Part shown: one piece after another, positions 8,500 through 19,192 of the stretch | Position numbering within the stretch: the first letter of the stretch is position 1 | Layout: each line of letters begins with the position of its first letter | Assembly: GCA_028865345.1 (NCBI GenBank) | Contig: JAGWKL010000016.1 | Location: 1-34,094 of the forward strand | Length of the DNA: 34,094 bases | Direction: 5' to 3' | From: Candidatus Omnitrophota bacterium | GTDB taxonomy: Bacteria; Omnitrophota; Gorgyraeia; Zapsychrales; Fredricksoniimonadaceae | Translations under genes and position numbers: made by a program | Notes under the pieces: generated by a model | Told to the model about the DNA's origin: nothing | Database searches by the model: none | Seen by the model: only the letters and a program-made list of their open reading frames with translations

Positions 8500-11400
8500 T
8501 TACTTACCTGCCCCTGCCTGCGCCCTAGGCGTACTGTCCTCGGTCTTGATGGCTTCGGCTTCTTCCAGGACCCTGCGGTAATCCCTCGGATAAACCTTGA
8601 TAAATTGCGCCAGACACTTCTGCCAGTTGTCCAGAATGCCCTGGGCCACCGTCGAGCGCGTAAATTTAAGATGTTTTTCGATCAAATCCCTGACGATAGA
8701 AATATCTTTCTCTTCATGGACGGGGAAAAGGTCCACCATGCCCGGATTGCAATTCTTGCCAAAAACCCCGTCGCGGTCCCAGACATAGGCAATGCCGCCG
8801 GACATCCCTGCCGCGAAATTGCGGCCTGTGGGGCCTATGACAACGACCTTGCCGCCGGTCATGTACTCGCAGCCATGGTCCCCCACACCTTCCACCACGG
8901 CCAGGGCGCCGGAATTACGCACTGCAAAACGCTCGCCCGCCAGTCCCCTAAAAAACGCCTCCCCTTTAATGGCCCCATACAGCACGACATTGCCGACGAT
9001 GATGTTCTCTTCGGGAACGTAGATGGCCTTGCGCGGAGGATAAATGACCATGCGCCCGCCGGAAAGCCCCTTGCCGGCATAATCATTGGCCTCGCCTTCC
9101 AGGGTGAGGCTTATGCCATGGGCCAGGAAAGCGCCGAAACTCTGGCCTGCCGAACCCTTAAATTTAATTTGGATGGTGTCATCGGGAAGCCCCGCGAAAC
9201 CGTATTTGCGCGCCACCTCGCTTGAGAGCATGGTGCCGACCGTGCGGTTGATGTTACGGATGGGGACCTCGATCGTCACCGGTGTTTGGTTGTCGATGGC
9301 CCCCCGGGCCTGGGCGATAAGCGTGTTGTCCAAAGCTTTCTCAAGGCCATGGTCCTGTGTGGCGCAATGGCGGACGGCCACCCCTTTGGGCACGTCGGGC
9401 CTGTGCAGGACATTGGTCAGGTCAACGCCACGGGCCTTCCAATGGTCGATGGTGTCCTTGGTGTCTAAGCAGTCCACCCGGCCGACCATGTCTTCGAATT
9501 TCCTGAATCCCAACTCCGCCATGATCTGGCGCACTTCCTCGGCGATAAAAGTAAAAAAGTTGACCACATATTCCGGCTTCCCGTCGAATTTCTTGCGCAG
9601 TTCGGGGTCCTGGGTCGCCACGCCCACCGAACAGGTGTTGAGATGGCATTTGCGCAGCAATATGCAGCCCACGGTGATCAGGGCCGTCGTGGAAAATCCG
9701 AATTCGTCGGCGCCAAGCAAAGCGGCGATGACCACGTCGCGGCCGGTCTTCAGCTGCCCGTCAACCTGCACGCGGATGCGGCCGCGCAGGTCATTCATGA
9801 CCAGCACCTGCTGGGTCTCGGCGATCCCTAACTCCATCGGCAGTCCCGCATGCTTGATGGACGTCTGCGGAGAGGCGCCCGTGCCGCCTTCGTATCCGGA
9901 GATGAGCACATGGTCCGACTTTCCTTTGGAGACGCCGGCCGCAACGGTCCCCACGCCGATCTCTGAAACCAGCTTGACGGAAACCATGGCCCGCGGGTTG
10001 GCGTTCTTGAGGTCATGGATCAGTTGGGCCAAGTCCTCGATGGAATAAATATCATGGTGCGGCGGCGGCGAGATGAGCTGAACGCCCGGGGTGGTGTGCC
10101 GGGTGTAGGCGATCTCCCTGGATACCTTGTGTCCCGGAAGCTGTCCGCCCTCGCCGGGCTTGGCGCCCTGGGCCATCTTGATCTGCAGCTGGTCCGCATT
10201 GACCAAATATTCGATGGTCACCCCGAAACGGCCCTGGGCCACCTGCTTGATGCGGCTGCGCCGCCAGTCGCCGTTGGGGTCCTTCTTAAAACGCACCGCG
10301 TCCTCGCCGCCCTCGCCGGTATTGGAAAACCCGCCCAAACGGTTCATGGCAATGGCCAGGGTCTCATGCGCCTCCCTGGAAATGGAGCCGTAACTCATGG
10401 CCCCGGTGGCAAAACGCTTGACGATCTCCGAGGCGGGTTCAACTTCCTCGATAGGAACAGGTTTGCCCGTTTTGAATTTAAGAAGCCCTCGGATATTGGC
10501 AGCCTGCCGGCTGTGTTCATTGACCGCCTTGGAATATTGCTTGAACACCTGGAAATTACCGGAACGCGCGGCATGCTGCAAAAGGGCGATTGTCGTCGGA
10601 TTTAATTGATGGAATTCCGCCTCCTTGCGCCAGGCATACTCACCGCCCTCTTCCAGCATACCGTCGGCTGAGGGCCATTTGGGATACCCGTCGTCGTGGC
10701 GCATCAAAGCCTCCTGCGCCACAATATCGGCATTGATGCCGCCGATACGCGAGGGGGTGGCGGTAAAATATTTGTCGACCAGATCCCCTCCCAGGCCCAC
10801 CGCCTCAAAGATCTGCGCCCCGCAATACGACTGGATCGTGGAAATGCCCATTTTAGAAATGATCTTATATAACCCCTTGTGGCAGGCCTTCAGAAAATTC
10901 TTCTGCGCCTCCGTAAAAGAGATCGACAGCTCGAATTTATCATCCCTGGTCATGGCCTCGATGGTCTCCAGGGCCAGGTAAGGATTGACCGCGTTGGCCC
11001 CGTAACCGATGAGGACCGCGAAATGGTGCAATTCCCTGGCCTCGCCTGTCTCCACCACAAGGCTCACCCTGGTGCGGGTGCCCTGCCGGATCAAATGATG
11101 GTGCAGCCCCGCGCAGGCCAACAGCGACGGGATAGGCACGCGCTTGGACGAAATGTCCCTATCCGAAAGGACAAGAATGCTTGTCCCCTCTTTAATGGCG
11201 CGGTCGGCGTGCGCGCAAAGGGCCTTAAAGGCCTTTTCCATGCCCGCACAACCGTCCTTTTTATCGAACACCGTCGGCAAGGTCAACGCCTTGAGCGTAG
11301 AATGCCTGATGTGGCGGATCTTTTCCAGTTCTTCGTTGGTCACAACCGGATGCTGGATCCACAGGCGATGGCAATGCTGAGGGCCCTCTTCCAGCAAATT

Positions 11401-13041
11401 GCTCTCCGGCCCCAGCATCATGTCCTCCGCCATGATGATCTCCTCGCGGATGGCATCGATGGGAGGATTGGTCACCTGGGCGAACAGTTGTTTAAAATAT
11501 TCAAAAAGGAGCTTGGGCCTCTGCGACAACACCGCCAACGGCGTGTCCGTGCCCATGGAGCCGATGGCTTCCTCGCCGCGGGCCATGGGCTGCAAAATGA
11601 TCTTAAGGTCTTCCAGGGTGTAGCCGAAGGCGCGCTGGCGTTCGAGCAGGGTCTCTTTATCCAGGCCATGGGTTTTCTGGGGCGCGGGAAGGTTGCGGAT
11701 ATCGACGATGTTCTCCCTCAGCCACTTCTCGTACGGACGGCCTTTGGCGTACGTTTCCTTGACTTCGCTATCGTCGATGATGCGGCCTTCCCGGACATCC
11801 ACCAAAAACATTTTTCCGGGCTGCAGACGGCCTTTGGAGACGATCTTTTCATCGGCCACCGGCAGCACCCCCGCCTCCGAGGCCATGATCACGATATCAT
11901 CGCTTGTCACCAGGTAGCGGGAAGGACGCAGGCCGTTACGGTCGAGCAGGGCGCCCACGTACCGTCCATCGGAAAACGCGATGGCGGCAGGGCCGTCCCA
12001 GGGCTCCATCAGGCAGGAATGATATTCATAAAAAGCGCGCTTGGCCCGGTCCATTTCCTGGTGGTTGCTCCAGGCTTCGGGGATCATCATCATCATCGCG
12101 TGAGGCAGCGAACGGCCGCAGAGGACCAGCATCTCCAGCACATTGTCAAAGGTCGCGGTGTCCGAGCCGTGCGGCACGACGATAGGCAGCACTTTCTTGA
12201 TGTCGTCGCCGAAGGCCTTGGAGACAAACTGTTTTTCCCTCGTCTGGATCCAGTTGATATTGCCCCGCAGGGTGTTGATCTCGCCGTTATGGGCGATGTA
12301 GCGGTACGGGTGCGCCAGGGCCCAGGTCGGGAAAGTGTTGGTGGAATAACGCGAATGCACCAGGGCAATGGCCGACACCATCGCCGGGTCGCTTAAGTCG
12401 GGGAAAAAGCGGTCCAACTGTTCGCTCATCAACTGTCCCTTATAGACCAGGGTATGGCTGTTGAGTGAACAGAAATAATAATAATTGCGCTGCGGCAAGG
12501 TGGAATTATAAACCTTGTTCCACAAGCGTTTGCGGACCACGTACAGCTTGCGGTCAAAATCCTCTTGGGCCGTGCCGGCGCCGCGCGCGATAAAAAGCTG
12601 CTTGAAGGCAGGCATCACCGACCGGGCCACCCGGCCGACCTTGTTGGGCTCATGCGGGACCTCGCGCCAGCCGATCAGTTTTTGGCCTTCCTCATGGATG
12701 ATGTGCTCGGTCCATTCCTCGATGGTGTTGCGGTCCTCGGGGGATGTTGGCAAAAACACCAGCCCCGCGCCGTAATCACCGGCAGGCGGGAGCTCCAGAT
12801 GGAGCCCGGCCAGTTCCTTGCGGAAAAAGGCGTCCGGCATCTGCATCAGAATGCCCGCTCCGTCACCGGTCTCGGGGTCGCAGCCGCAGGCCCCGCGATG
12901 GGTGAGGTTTTCCAGGATTTCGATGCCATGGCGGACCATGTCATGGGACTTGAGTCCCTTGATATGGGCGATAAAACCGACACCGCAGGAATCATGTTCG
13001 AATCGCGGGTCATACAAGCCTTGTTTCGGCGGAAAACTCAA
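8500..13041 (-). CDS. gltB: Glutamate synthase large subunit
   Basis: The 1513-residue GltB has the family's complete architecture. It begins with a TTG start and an 18-residue propeptide. The predicted mature N-terminus is C19 ([11 protein letters not shown]), the nucleophile of the class II glutaminase domain (about 19-430). A central linker domain follows, then the FMN-binding synthase barrel with [15 protein letters not shown] and [12 protein letters not shown] [3Fe-4S] cysteine set, [12 protein letters not shown], lies around residue 1130. The C-terminal beta-helix is glycine-rich ([22 protein letters not shown]). Ammonia from glutamine is channelled to 2-oxoglutarate. Only weak ribosome-binding sequence precedes the TTG (GGAGACAGG). 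A promoter is proposed at 13090-13118. The gene is followed directly by gltD. Confidence 0.97.
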   Translation of the reverse strand: MSFPPKQGLYDPRFEHDSCGVGFIAHIKGLKSHDMVRHGIEILENLTHRGACGCDPETGDGAGILMQMPDAFFRKELAGLHLELPPAGDYGAGLVFLPTSPEDRNTIEEWTEHIIHEEGQKLIGWREVPHEPNKVGRVARSVMPAFKQLFIARGAGTAQEDFDRKLYVVRKRLWNKVYNSTLPQRNYYYFCSLNSHTLVYKGQLMSEQLDRFFPDLSDPAMVSAIALVHSRYSTNTFPTWALAHPYRYIAHNGEINTLRGNINWIQTREKQFVSKAFGDDIKKVLPIVVPHGSDTATFDNVLEMLVLCGRSLPHAMMMMIPEAWSNHQEMDRAKRAFYEYHSCLMEPWDGPAAIAFSDGRYVGALLDRNGLRPSRYLVTSDDIVIMASEAGVLPVADEKIVSKGRLQPGKMFLVDVREGRIIDDSEVKETYAKGRPYEKWLRENIVDIRNLPAPQKTHGLDKETLLERQRAFGYTLEDLKIILQPMARGEEAIGSMGTDTPLAVLSQRPKLLFEYFKQLFAQVTNPPIDAIREEIIMAEDMMLGPESNLLEEGPQHCHRLWIQHPVVTNEELEKIRHIRHSTLKALTLPTVFDKKDGCAGMEKAFKALCAHADRAIKEGTSILVLSDRDISSKRVPIPSLLACAGLHHHLIRQGTRTRVSLVVETGEARELHHFAVLIGYGANAVNPYLALETIEAMTRDDKFELSISFTEAQKNFLKACHKGLYKIISKMGISTIQSYCGAQIFEAVGLGGDLVDKYFTATPSRIGGINADIVAQEALMRHDDGYPKWPSADGMLEEGGEYAWRKEAEFHQLNPTTIALLQHAARSGNFQVFKQYSKAVNEHSRQAANIRGLLKFKTGKPVPIEEVEPASEIVKRFATGAMSYGSISREAHETLAIAMNRLGGFSNTGEGGEDAVRFKKDPNGDWRRSRIKQVAQGRFGVTIEYLVNADQLQIKMAQGAKPGEGGQLPGHKVSREIAYTRHTTPGVQLISPPPHHDIYSIEDLAQLIHDLKNANPRAMVSVKLVSEIGVGTVAAGVSKGKSDHVLISGYEGGTGASPQTSIKHAGLPMELGIAETQQVLVMNDLRGRIRVQVDGQLKTGRDVVIAALLGADEFGFSTTALITVGCILLRKCHLNTCSVGVATQDPELRKKFDGKPEYVVNFFTFIAEEVRQIMAELGFRKFEDMVGRVDCLDTKDTIDHWKARGVDLTNVLHRPDVPKGVAVRHCATQDHGLEKALDNTLIAQARGAIDNQTPVTIEVPIRNINRTVGTMLSSEVARKYGFAGLPDDTIQIKFKGSAGQSFGAFLAHGISLTLEGEANDYAGKGLSGGRMVIYPPRKAIYVPEENIIVGNVVLYGAIKGEAFFRGLAGERFAVRNSGALAVVEGVGDHGCEYMTGGKVVVIGPTGRNFAAGMSGGIAYVWDRDGVFGKNCNPGMVDLFPVHEEKDISIVRDLIEKHLKFTRSTVAQGILDNWQKCLAQFIKVYPRDYRRVLEEAEAIKTEDSTPRAQAGAGK

Positions 13042-13089
13042 TTGTACCTGTCTCCAAACGGGATTAAATATGCTTAAACTGGAAGGGTT

Positions 13090-13118
13090 ATTTTATTATT
13101 ATTCGTCGAAAAATGCAA
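13090..13118 (-). promoter_or_regulatory. Candidate sigma70-type promoter for gltBD
   Basis: On the minus strand, TTGCAT (13113-13118), a 17-bp spacer and TAAAAT (13090-13095) lie about 50 bp upstream of the gltB TTG start. The spacer and surroundings are AT-rich, unlike the flanking genes. It would let gltBD be transcribed independently of the glycosyltransferase operon upstream. Confidence 0.5.
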
Positions 13119-13131
13119 ATTAAATTAGTGA

Positions 13132-13836
13132 TCAGCCATGCCAATTCCTGATTTGAATGATGTTCAAGAACATCTGCAGGGAGTCCTTGAAAAGATTGAC
13201 CTTGCTGCCCTCTACATGGGTCCAATTGACAGGCACTTCCTTGATGCGCAAATTCATTTGTTGGGCCAAATACAGCAGTTCCAGGTCAAAGCCATACCCT
13301 TCCAGGCGAAGTTTGCCAAACAGCTCCCGGACCAGGCCGCCGCGAAACATCTTAAAGCCGCATTGGGTGTCTTTGATCCCCTTGATGAGCATGCTCGAAA
13401 CCAGGAAATTGAAGACAGCCCCTATCCACTTGCGGTAGGCTTTTGTATTGACCTGCGATTGCCCGTCGCGCAGCACCCGGGAACCGATGACAATATCATA
13501 ACCTTCGTCAAAATACCCCAGGTGCCGTTCGATCTCCCGGGGCGGGGTCGATCCGTCGGCATCCATAAACAACACAATATCCCCTTGGCACTCCAGGAAC
13601 CCCTGTTTGACGGCATACCCTTTGCCGTGATTGCGTTCAAGGCTCATCACCTTCAAGCCCGGAAATTCTTTCTGAAACGATGAGGCGACCCGGGCTGTTT
13701 TGTCCCTGCTTCCGTCGTCGACCACGATGATCTCATAGGTATGCGACGCACGGCGGCAATGATCGATGACCGTCTTTAAAAAAACCGGCAGCCGTTTTTC
13801 CTCGTCCTTGGCCGGGATAATGATCGAAATTTTCAT
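13132..13836 (-). CDS. Family 2 glycosyltransferase, dolichyl/polyprenyl-phosphate glucosyltransferase-like
   Basis: This 234-residue GT-A enzyme has the start MKISIIIPAKDEE, nucleotide-sugar binding VVDDGSRDKT, the metal-binding motif MDADGSTPP, and QCGFKMFRG and EGYGFDLELLYLA characteristic of the DPM1/ALG5-like branch. There is no clear transmembrane segment. The frame is open for 18 codons upstream, but the ATG at 13836 overlaps the upstream stop as ATGA and begins at the conserved beta strand, so I choose it. It probably moves a sugar from a nucleotide donor onto a polyprenyl phosphate for envelope glycans. Donor and acceptor cannot be read from the sequence. It is the last gene of the amidotransferase-nadE-GT operon. 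Confidence 0.88.
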   Translation of the reverse strand: MKISIIIPAKDEEKRLPVFLKTVIDHCRRASHTYEIIVVDDGSRDKTARVASSFQKEFPGLKVMSLERNHGKGYAVKQGFLECQGDIVLFMDADGSTPPREIERHLGYFDEGYDIVIGSRVLRDGQSQVNTKAYRKWIGAVFNFLVSSMLIKGIKDTQCGFKMFRGGLVRELFGKLRLEGYGFDLELLYLAQQMNLRIKEVPVNWTHVEGSKVNLFKDSLQMFLNIIQIRNWHG

Positions 13837-14522
13837 CGGACAAAACGGTATTTTACGATCGGCCAGAACATTTCCAGGGCCGTTGTCCACTTGATCTTCT
13901 TGCCTGCCCCGCGCGAACGCGCCGTGTAGTCAATGGCCACCTCCATGATCTTAAACCCCCGGCGCAACAGCTTCACCGTAAACTCGGTCTCGAAAGCAAA
14001 ATTCCTGGAGGTGATGGCCATTCCTTCCAAGGCCCGCCGGGTGAAAACCTTGTAACAGGTGTTGATGTCCGTGATATTGACGCCATACAAGAGGCCAAAT
14101 GTCCAGTTGGAAATGTTGTTGGCCCAGCGGTTGACGGGCTCCATCGCCTCGATGCGGCCCAAAAAACGGGAACCGTAGACCACCTGGGTTGCGCCATCCA
14201 GGATCGGCTGCAAAAGTTTGGGATATTGATCGGGGTCATACTCCAAATCCGCGTCCTGGACAAGCAGAATGTCGCCGGTGGCATTCTTAAATCCGGTCAA
14301 AAGGGCCGCGGTCTTGCCTTGATTGTGCTGATGGAGCACGGCACAATCAGGCTGCCCTTCAAAACGCCTTAGAACCTCGGCGGTCCGGTCTTTGGATCCG
14401 TCGTTGACGATGACGATCTCTTTCGTAAGGCCGGAAGGCAGGGAAACCGCGCGCACCTTTTCCACGATCTGCCGTATGGTCGCCTCTTCATTATAGGCGG
14501 GAATGACAATAGATACTTTCAA
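13833..14522 (-). CDS. Family 2 glycosyltransferase, polyprenyl-phosphate mannose synthase-like
   Basis: The 229 residues form a GT-A fold: MKVSIVIPAYNEE at the N-terminus, VNDGSKDRT for nucleotide binding, QDADLEYDP as the DxD metal site, YGSRF, and DINTCYKVF in the acceptor region, all typical of DPM1-like transferases. No membrane segments are seen. The start is TTG at 14522, preceded by AAGGAG. It lies 1 nt beyond the nadE stop and overlaps the next GT by 4 nt, so the two transferases are probably translated together. It and the next gene are paralogous in fold but clearly different in sequence, suggesting different sugar donors or lipid acceptors. The product is inferred from the family only. 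Confidence 0.88.
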   Translation of the reverse strand: MKVSIVIPAYNEEATIRQIVEKVRAVSLPSGLTKEIVIVNDGSKDRTAEVLRRFEGQPDCAVLHQHNQGKTAALLTGFKNATGDILLVQDADLEYDPDQYPKLLQPILDGATQVVYGSRFLGRIEAMEPVNRWANNISNWTFGLLYGVNITDINTCYKVFTRRALEGMAITSRNFAFETEFTVKLLRRGFKIMEVAIDYTARSRGAGKKIKWTTALEMFWPIVKYRFVR

Positions 14523-14523
14523 A

Positions 14524-16128
14524 TCACTCCTTGTACCTGTTGGTGATGGGCAACCGCCAGTCCTTGCCGAAGGCGCAGGGCGTGATTTTCACTCCCGGCG
14601 GGGCCTGGCGTCTTTTGTACTCATTCATATCGACCAACCGGACGGTCTGCCGGACATGTTTTTCATCCATGCCGGAGGCGATGATATCGCCGGGCGAGGC
14701 ATGGCCTTCGACATAGGCCATCAAGATTTTATCAAGCTCCTCATACGAACCCAGAGTCTCTTCATCCGTCTGGTTGAGCCTCAACTCGGCGGACGGGGCC
14801 CGAAGCAGGATGCTTTTAGGGATGACGGGATGGCGGGATATGCTGTTACGGAAACGCGCCAGTTCATAGACCTTGGTCTTAAAAACATCCTTGATGACCG
14901 CATAGCCCCCGGACATGTCGCCGTAAAGCGTGCAATAGCCCACGGCCATCTCGCTTTTATTGCCCGTCGTCAGGATAAGCCAGCCGAACTTGTTGGACAG
15001 GGCCATCAAAATATTGCCGCGGATGCGCGCCTGGATATTTTCCTCGGCGATGTTGGGGGCAAGATCCTCGAATTGCCTGTGCATGGTCTTCAAATAAGAC
15101 GAGAAGACCTTTTTGATGGGGATCTCTCTCAATTCCATCTTTAAATTTTTAGCCAGGGCCCTGGCATCCTGGCGGGTGGCCCGGCTGCTGAAAGGGCTGG
15201 GCATGGCGATCGCCGTTACATTTTCCGGCCCAAAAGCATCGCAGGCGATGCAAGCGACCAGGGCGGAATCGACACCGCCGCTTAAGCCTAAGGCCGCTTT
15301 TTTAAAACCGTTCTTTAAAGCATAGTCCCGCGTGCCCGTGACTAAGGCCTTATAAATTTCCTCGCTGCTGTCCAAAACAGGGGCCACGGGGTTTTTCGAT
15401 GACGACAGATCAACGCCCAGGAGATTTTCCTCAAATTGGGGCGCCCTGGCGAGCAATTGACCGTCAGCGGCCAACACCATGCTGCCGCCGTCGAAGATGA
15501 GCTCGTCCTGGCCCCCGGCGCAATTGACATAGACCAACGGCAGCCTGGTTTCCTTGACGCGGCGGCTCAAAAGCTCCTCACGTTCTTTAAGCTTGCCGGA
15601 ATGGTAGGGGGACGAGGAAATATTAATAAGGATTTGGGCCCCGGCCCCGGCCTGGGCCCGGTACACCGCCCCGTCCACCCAGATGTCTTCGCAGATATTA
15701 AGGCCGATCACAACGCCCTCAACGGTGATGATCCCCGAATTTTGGCCGGCGGAAAAATAGCGCTTCTCATCGAAGACCCCGTAATTGGGCAATTCATGCT
15801 TATGATAAACGTCCTGCACCTTTCCTTCTCGGATAACAGCCGCCGCATTATAGATCTTGCCCGCCGAATCGCTGTCCACGAAACCTGTGATCAGGGTGAT
15901 GCCCCGTATCTTCCTGGCCAGGACATCCAGCGCCTTGATATTATCCGCCACGAAATGTTTTTTCAAAAGCAGGTCCTCCGGCGGATAACCGCAAACGGCC
16001 AGCTCGGGAAACACGACAAGCCCAGCGCCGGTCTTTGCGGCCAGGGCGGCGTACTCCAGGATCTTGGCGCTGTTGCCGCCTAAATCTCCGACGGTAGGAT
16101 TAATTTGTGCGAGAGAAAGCTTTAACAA
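14524..16128 (-). CDS. nadE: Glutamine-dependent NAD+ synthetase
   Basis: This enzyme makes NAD+ from deamido-NAD+, ATP and glutamine. The N-terminal nitrilase-type glutaminase domain has the Glu-Lys-Cys triad: E in VVFPELAVCGYPPED, K in HKHELPNYGVFDE and C in IGLNICEDIW. The C-terminal synthetase domain has the P-loop LSGGVDSALVA and TGNKSEMAVGYCTLYGD. I prefer the TTG at 16128 (534 residues) because GGAGG lies 5 nt upstream and the protein then starts at the conserved LKLSLAQINPTVGD. In-frame ATGs at 16149 and 16176 are alternatives, and the latter would overlap the upstream gene. It is the second gene of a four-gene operon whose first member is another glutamine amidotransferase. Confidence 0.95.
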   Translation of the reverse strand: MLKLSLAQINPTVGDLGGNSAKILEYAALAAKTGAGLVVFPELAVCGYPPEDLLLKKHFVADNIKALDVLARKIRGITLITGFVDSDSAGKIYNAAAVIREGKVQDVYHKHELPNYGVFDEKRYFSAGQNSGIITVEGVVIGLNICEDIWVDGAVYRAQAGAGAQILINISSSPYHSGKLKEREELLSRRVKETRLPLVYVNCAGGQDELIFDGGSMVLAADGQLLARAPQFEENLLGVDLSSSKNPVAPVLDSSEEIYKALVTGTRDYALKNGFKKAALGLSGGVDSALVACIACDAFGPENVTAIAMPSPFSSRATRQDARALAKNLKMELREIPIKKVFSSYLKTMHRQFEDLAPNIAEENIQARIRGNILMALSNKFGWLILTTGNKSEMAVGYCTLYGDMSGGYAVIKDVFKTKVYELARFRNSISRHPVIPKSILLRAPSAELRLNQTDEETLGSYEELDKILMAYVEGHASPGDIIASGMDEKHVRQTVRLVDMNEYKRRQAPPGVKITPCAFGKDWRLPITNRYKE

Positions 16129-16162
16129 AAGACCCTCCGTTGCCTGCATCGAACGCTTGAGG

Positions 16163-16864
16163 TTATGCGTTGGCAATGTTCAAAAAATTCTGGTACAACA
16201 TCTGGGCCTGGGCATCGAAGGCTTTTTTGTATTTCCAATAATCCTCCAGCATGCACTTGGCTACGGTCCGGCGGCCTAACAGGTCCGTATGGCAGTACTC
16301 CTCGCTCCATTGCCTGATGCTCGCCTCCGTGACCTCAACATGAAATTGCAATCCGTAGGCATTAGTACCAACGGCCAAAGCCTGGTGCGGACAGCCGTCG
16401 GCTGTGGCCAGCAATCGGCCGCCGGCAGGGACCTGGAACATGTCCCCGTGCCAATGATAAATCGGATCTTGGATGCGAAATCCCTTAAATAACGGATCCT
16501 TTTCTCCTTCCGGGGTCAGCTGTATCCGGTACCAGCCTATCTCCTTGACGGGCGATTTGACCACCCGGGCGCCGGCCGCCTTGGCCAAAAGCTGGGAGCC
16601 CAGACATATGCCCAAATAAGGGACTTGGGTCTTCAAAACTTTCTGGATAAATTCATTCTCCGGCTTAAGAAAGGGGTATTTGTCTTCCTCGTCGACATTC
16701 ATAGGGCCGCCCAGGACGACCACGGCCTTGTATCCCTGCGGGTCGTACGGCAGCTTCTCGCCTGCTCCCAGCTCCACGGTAATGAAATGCTCACCTTGGG
16801 CCTTGAGAAAATCCCCCAGCGTCCCCGGGCCTTCGATATCGATGTGCTTGATAATTAAAATCAT
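16163..16864 (-). CDS. Class I glutamine amidotransferase, GMP synthase-like
   Basis: This 233-residue stand-alone GATase1 domain has the nucleophile C87 in GICLGSQ, the oxyanion loop VVLGGPMNV, and the catalytic pair H175/E177 in LQFHVEV. There is no fused synthetase domain, so it is not GuaA itself. This family is commonly annotated as GMP synthase-like glutamine amidotransferase, and the acceptor of the released ammonia is usually unknown. Gamma-glutamyl hydrolase activity is another possibility. The start is ATG 16864, with no ribosome-binding site and a TATAAT only 6 nt upstream, suggesting a leaderless mRNA. It lies just after the glnN terminator and heads the operon with nadE. Confidence 0.88.
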   Translation of the reverse strand: MILIIKHIDIEGPGTLGDFLKAQGEHFITVELGAGEKLPYDPQGYKAVVVLGGPMNVDEEDKYPFLKPENEFIQKVLKTQVPYLGICLGSQLLAKAAGARVVKSPVKEIGWYRIQLTPEGEKDPLFKGFRIQDPIYHWHGDMFQVPAGGRLLATADGCPHQALAVGTNAYGLQFHVEVTEASIRQWSEEYCHTDLLGRRTVAKCMLEDYWKYKKAFDAQAQMLYQNFLNIANA

Positions 16865-16870
16865 TAAGAA

Positions 16871-16876
16871 ATTATA
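16871..16876 (-). promoter_or_regulatory. TATAAT -10 element immediately before the amidotransferase start
   Basis: A perfect TATAAT on the minus strand ends 6 nt before the ATG at 16864. Transcription would start at or very near the ATG, giving a leaderless message. The place where a -35 would lie is inside the preceding glnN terminator hairpin and shows no consensus. Confidence 0.5.
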
Positions 16877-16880
16877 CTAT

Positions 16881-16918
16881 AAAAAAAAGCCCCCGCCAGA
16901 AGATTTGGCGGGGGCTTT
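16881..16918 (-). terminator. Intrinsic terminator of glnN
   Basis: A perfect 13-bp stem (AAAGCCCCCGCCA at 16886-16898 and its complement at 16906-16918) with a 7-nt loop is followed on the minus strand by a run of eight T (16881-16888). It begins about 20 nt after the glnN stop. Confidence 0.95.
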
Positions 16919-16939
16919 AGGTCTTGCTTAACCCTAAAC

Positions 16940-19081
16940 TTAATAATTCAACAACAGCATTTCCGCATAGCTGGGCACAGGCCACAGATCGGCCGGGACC
17001 AAACCTTCCAGCTCGTCGATAGGCCCGCGCAGCTTGGCCATGGCGGCAAAAATTTTCAAACCGTCATGCTTGACCAACGCCGCTTCCAGGCTATCGCAAT
17101 TACCCAGGGCTTCCTCGATCAGGGCGGAAACTGCTTTAAGCAGCTTCTTCTGCGCCGTGGTCTTGCCGGCGGAACCGACGGTCTTGATGGTGTCCGCGAG
17201 TTGCTTCTGGTACTCGATGGCCGCGGGAATAAACTGTGTTTTGGCCATCTGCAGGGCGCAATCGCCTTCCAGCACCTGGACCGTCACATAGGCATGCTTG
17301 TTGATCTCAAAGCGGGAAGCTATTTCCTCTTGTGTCAGGACCCCGTGCTTGATCAGGACCTGGATGTTTTTCTTGGCCTTGATGGCTTCCAGGGCTTCCG
17401 GGGTGTTTTTCAAATTGGGCAACCCGCGCTTCTTGGCCTCGGTCTGCCATTGGGGAACATAATTGTCGCCGTTATAAACGACCCTTTTGTGTTTCTTGAT
17501 GATGTCTTGAAGCACTTTTTGCAAAGATTGGTTGAAATCTTTGCCGGCCTTCTTGTCCGCTTCCAGTTGGTCGCAGATGTCGGAAATGCTCTCTGCCACG
17601 ATGGTGTTAAGGACCATGTTGGCGGCTGAAGGGTTCATGCCGGAACCGACGGCGCGGAATTCGAACTTGGCGCCGGTGAAGGCGAACGGAGAGGTCCTGT
17701 TGCGGTCGGTGGTGTCCTTGGCCAGGGTCGGCAGGGAATCAACGCCCACGTGGATGCTGCTGCCCTGCTTGGAGGTCTTGGCCCCGCCGCGTTCGATCTG
17801 CTCGATGATATCGGTCAGCTGATCGCCCAAAAAGATGGACACGATCGCCGGCGGCGCTTCGTTGGCGCCCAGACGGTGGTCATTGCCTGCGGAGGCGACA
17901 CCCACGCGCAAAAGATCGGCATAAGAGTCCACGGCCTTGATGACCGCGCACAAGACCGTCAAGAACTTGGCATTTTCATGCGGGTTCTTGCCCGGATACA
18001 GCCAGTTCTTGCCGTCCGGCCCGACGATGGACCAGTTATTATGCTTGCCGGAACCGTTGATGCCGGCAAAAGGTTTCTCATGCAAAAGGCAGGCCAGCCC
18101 GTGCTTGTCGGCAATGGTACGCATAAGCTCCATGGCCATCATATTGTGGTCCACACCGGTGTTAAGGTCTTCATAGATCGGCGCGATCTCATATTGGGCC
18201 GGGGCCACTTCGTTATGACGGGTCTTGGACGGCATCCCTAAGCCCCACAGCGTACGGTCCAATTCTTCCATAAAGCCCATGATGCGCGGCTTGATGGCGC
18301 CGAAATAATGGTCTTCCTGCTGCTGGTGCTTGGCCGGTTTTTTGCCGAATAATGTGCGGCCGGTCTGCACCAGGTCGGGACGGGCCAGATAATGGGCCTT
18401 GTCGATGAGGAAATATTCCTGCTCGGGGCCCAGAGTGCAATAGGCGCGCTTGCCCTTGGTGTCGATGCCGAAGAGATTGGCCAGTCGGCAGACCTGCTTG
18501 CTCAAAGCCACCATGGAACGCAGCAAAGGCGTCTTTTTGTCCAGCGCCTCGCCGTGATAACCGATATAAAATGTCGGGATGCACAGGGTGGTCGCTTCAG
18601 GGCCTTCCTTGATAAAGGCCGGGGAAGTCGGGTCCCAGCCGGTATAACCGCGCGCCTCGAAAGTCGCACGCAGTCCGCCGGAAGGGAATGAAGAAGCGTC
18701 AGGCTCGCCCTGGATAAGATTTTTACCTGAAAAACTTAAGATAACCCCGCCTTCGTCGTTCCAGTCGATGAACGAATCATGCTTTTCCGCCGTGACGCCG
18801 GTCATGGGCTGGAACCAATGCGTATAATGGGTGGCCCCACGTGCCACAGCCCACTTTTTCATGGCTTCGGCCACTTCATCGGCGATGGTCGCATCCAGTT
18901 TGCCGCCTTCTTTAATGGTCCTTTCGATAGAAGCATAGGCCTTGGGAGAAAGCATTTCTTTCATCACCTTGAGGCTGAATACGTTTTCACCGAAATGTTC
19001 AGGCAAATGCTCGCTGAAAGAACCGTTGCAGCAGCATTCCTCTTGGGCCGCCTGAATGACTTCTTCACGGGTTTGACTCAT
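16940..19081 (-). CDS. glnN: Type III glutamine synthetase
   Basis: GlnN makes glutamine from glutamate, ammonia and ATP. The 713 residues match GSIII (about 700-730) and not GSI (about 450-470). Catalytic-site motifs are in order: [10 protein letters not shown] (217-225), [18 protein letters not shown] (288-305), [10 protein letters not shown] (342-351) and [20 protein letters not shown] (461-480). The N-terminal GSIII-specific region includes [16 protein letters not shown] cysteine cluster, CCCNG, lies at 16-20. AGGAGG precedes the ATG. The gene has its own promoter (19133-19161) and terminator, and lies just downstream of the PII gene. GSIII enzymes are not known to use the Tyr-adenylylation site of GSI, so control by transcription and PII is more likely; this last point is inference. 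Confidence 0.97.
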   Translation of the reverse strand: MSQTREEVIQAAQEECCCNGSFSEHLPEHFGENVFSLKVMKEMLSPKAYASIERTIKEGGKLDATIADEVAEAMKKWAVARGATHYTHWFQPMTGVTAEKHDSFIDWNDEGGVILSFSGKNLIQGEPDASSFPSGGLRATFEARGYTGWDPTSPAFIKEGPEATTLCIPTFYIGYHGEALDKKTPLLRSMVALSKQVCRLANLFGIDTKGKRAYCTLGPEQEYFLIDKAHYLARPDLVQTGRTLFGKKPAKHQQQEDHYFGAIKPRIMGFMEELDRTLWGLGMPSKTRHNEVAPAQYEIAPIYEDLNTGVDHNMMAMELMRTIADKHGLACLLHEKPFAGINGSGKHNNWSIVGPDGKNWLYPGKNPHENAKFLTVLCAVIKAVDSYADLLRVGVASAGNDHRLGANEAPPAIVSIFLGDQLTDIIEQIERGGAKTSKQGSSIHVGVDSLPTLAKDTTDRNRTSPFAFTGAKFEFRAVGSGMNPSAANMVLNTIVAESISDICDQLEADKKAGKDFNQSLQKVLQDIIKKHKRVVYNGDNYVPQWQTEAKKRGLPNLKNTPEALEAIKAKKNIQVLIKHGVLTQEEIASRFEINKHAYVTVQVLEGDCALQMAKTQFIPAAIEYQKQLADTIKTVGSAGKTTAQKKLLKAVSALIEEALGNCDSLEAALVKHDGLKIFAAMAKLRGPIDELEGLVPADLWPVPSYAEMLLLNY

Positions 19082-19132
19082 AAATCCTCCTGGTATTGAT
19101 CATTGCTGAAAATGTGGTGTGAAATATGGTGA

Positions 19133-19161
19133 ATATTACTCTTTAACATAAATGTTGTCAA
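19133..19161 (-). promoter_or_regulatory. Sigma70-type promoter of glnN
   Basis: Minus-strand TTGACA (19156-19161), a 17-bp spacer and TAATAT (19133-19138) are close to consensus. The predicted start is near 19126, leaving a leader of about 45 nt with AGGAGG before the ATG. Just downstream, at about 19118-19138, are two similar words, ATATTCACC and ATATTTCACACC, a possible operator. Confidence 0.8.
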
Positions 19162-19192
19162 GATTTTTAACCCCTGCCAAAATCTTAAAGAT

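Noticed and set aside
10879-12396. 505-codon open frame on the plus strand
   Set aside because: It is wholly antisense to gltB, which is complete and conserved; a GC-rich third-position pattern leaves the opposite frame open.
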